64,000 nt of DNA from Xanthomonas sp. DAR 80977 (GTDB taxonomy: Bacteria > Pseudomonadota > Gammaproteobacteria > Xanthomonadales > Xanthomonadaceae), in NCBI RefSeq assembly GCF_041240605.1, contig NZ_CP162487.1, forward strand, positions 1,185,001 through 1,249,000, read 5' to 3'. A program made the position numbers and the translations under genes. Of this stretch, positions 63,577 through 64,000 are shown one piece after another. How positions within the stretch are numbered: the first letter of the stretch is position 1; each line of letters opens with the position of its first letter. Below the pieces are notes generated by a model. It had not been told where the DNA came from. It saw only the letters and a list, made by a program, of their open reading frames with translations, and did no database searches.

Positions 63577-64000
63577 CTATTTCTTTTTCTTCGGCCGGCC
63601 CCAGCTGCGGATATACGGCTGGCACTTGCTGCCCGCGAAATCGTAGCGGGTGATGATGCCCTCGGCATCGGCGACGAAGGTGATCTCGCAGTGGTGTTCG
63701 GCCGGCACGAAAACGGTCTGGCTGCGCTGGTTCTGCTCGAAGATCGGCGTGGGCGCCACGCCGTTGCCGCCGGGGGCCATGCCGATCACCCCGCCCTGCT
63801 CGGTCCAGTAGTCGGTCCGGTAATGCTCCTCCACACCGAAGTTATAGGTATAGGCGGTTTCGTGGGTCTCGGTGTTCTCCGAGGTGTACAGGCCGCGGTC
63901 CACCGGCCACTGCATCATCAGCTCAGCGGCGTCGTGGCCGAGCCAGCTGCGGGCGATGTCTTCGGGGCTGCCGAACATGTCGGCCGAGGCCAGCGGCGCC
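63577..64000 (-). CDS. Partial gene with BamE-like features, cut by the right edge
   Basis: At least 141 codons are open to the window edge; an internal ATG at 63978 is not preceded by a clear ribosome binding site, and the frame stays open above it (APLAEAD), so the true start may be outside. The pattern SWLGHDAAELMMQWPVDRG, a central Tyr-rich strand region and two Cys (HHCEITF and SKCQPYI) recall small outer-membrane lipoproteins of the BamE/OmlA fold. The end is GRPKKKK. This identification is weak. It is 50 bp upstream of the glycine-zipper gene on the same strand. Confidence 0.6.
   Translation of the reverse strand, partial: APLASADMFGSPEDIARSWLGHDAAELMMQWPVDRGLYTSENTETHETAYTYNFGVEEHYRTDYWTEQGGVIGMAPGGNGVAPTPIFEQNQRSQTVFVPAEHHCEITFVADAEGIITRYDFAGSKCQPYIRSWGRPKKKK

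Overview
The window is a compact, very GC-rich proteobacterial chromosome segment. Gene order and content point to the Xanthomonadaceae, most likely Xanthomonas or a close relative. The signs are gmk-rpoZ-spoT-ridA-recG in a row, PBP1A divergent from pilMNOPQ, a DUF3348/DUF802/OmpA/DUF2894 cluster, a large TonB-dependent receptor, and intergenic GTAG-type REP palindromes with GGGGATT heptamer runs. This is inferred from gene families; no 16S or other typing locus is present. I see no tRNA, rRNA, CRISPR array, transposase or prophage gene.

Layout. (1) 1-1790, minus: a FecI-type ECF sigma factor and FecR regulator, with a Fur-like palindrome over the sigma promoter and a possible third gene running off the left edge. 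(2) 2181-9906, plus: gmk, rpoZ, spoT, ridA, recG, a nucleoside hydrolase and rpmE2. (3) 10198-16000: gltA (plus), then on the minus strand a DMP19-like gene, a nucleotidyltransferase-like gene and PBP1A. (4) 16171-21122, plus: the type IV pilus operon pilMNOPQ. (5) 21284-28424, plus: a Bat-type operon of MoxR ATPase, DUF58, DUF4381, two VWA proteins (the second fused to TPR) and BatD, almost all coupled by 4-bp overlaps. (6) 28542-31990, plus: a DAACS transporter and transketolase.

(7) 32152-36349, minus: a four-gene operon encoding a predicted ion-driven membrane motor. It has a MotA/TolQ-like channel with a roughly 500-residue helical tail, a MotB-like OmpA protein with the key transmembrane Asp, and two proteins of unknown function. 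(8) 36637-38317, minus: an M23 peptidase and an L,D-transpeptidase, both envelope enzymes. (9) 38755-44001, minus: a TonB receptor, a PI-PLC-like enzyme and a glycerophosphodiester phosphodiesterase, a plausible organophosphate scavenging set. (10) 44278-48806: a CoA-transferase family enzyme (minus), then a BlaI / M56-TonB / lipoprotein regulatory module (plus) with a clear operator over a near-consensus promoter.

(11) 49011-52351, minus: a flavin reductase, modC, modB, modA and a molybdopterin-fold protein. (12) 52370-53918, minus: a sulfide-detoxification operon of rhodanese, BigR-like ArsR repressor and persulfide dioxygenase, divergent from an RND efflux pair at 54055-58357. (13) 58455-59368, plus: an OsmC protein and thioredoxin 2. 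(14) 59519-61807, minus: an S1/P1 nuclease and two OmpW porins. (15) 61977-62978, plus: gapA, with a perfect FNR/Anr-type box between it and the second ompW. (16) 63068-64000, minus: a glycine-zipper protein and a gene cut by the right edge.

The most distinctive items are the motor operon, which resembles the ZorAB part of Zorya defence systems but has no recognisable nuclease effector, the M56-TonB chimera with its operator, and the FNR box placed to serve two divergent promoters. Promoter and operator calls are read by eye from hexamers and symmetry and are predictions.
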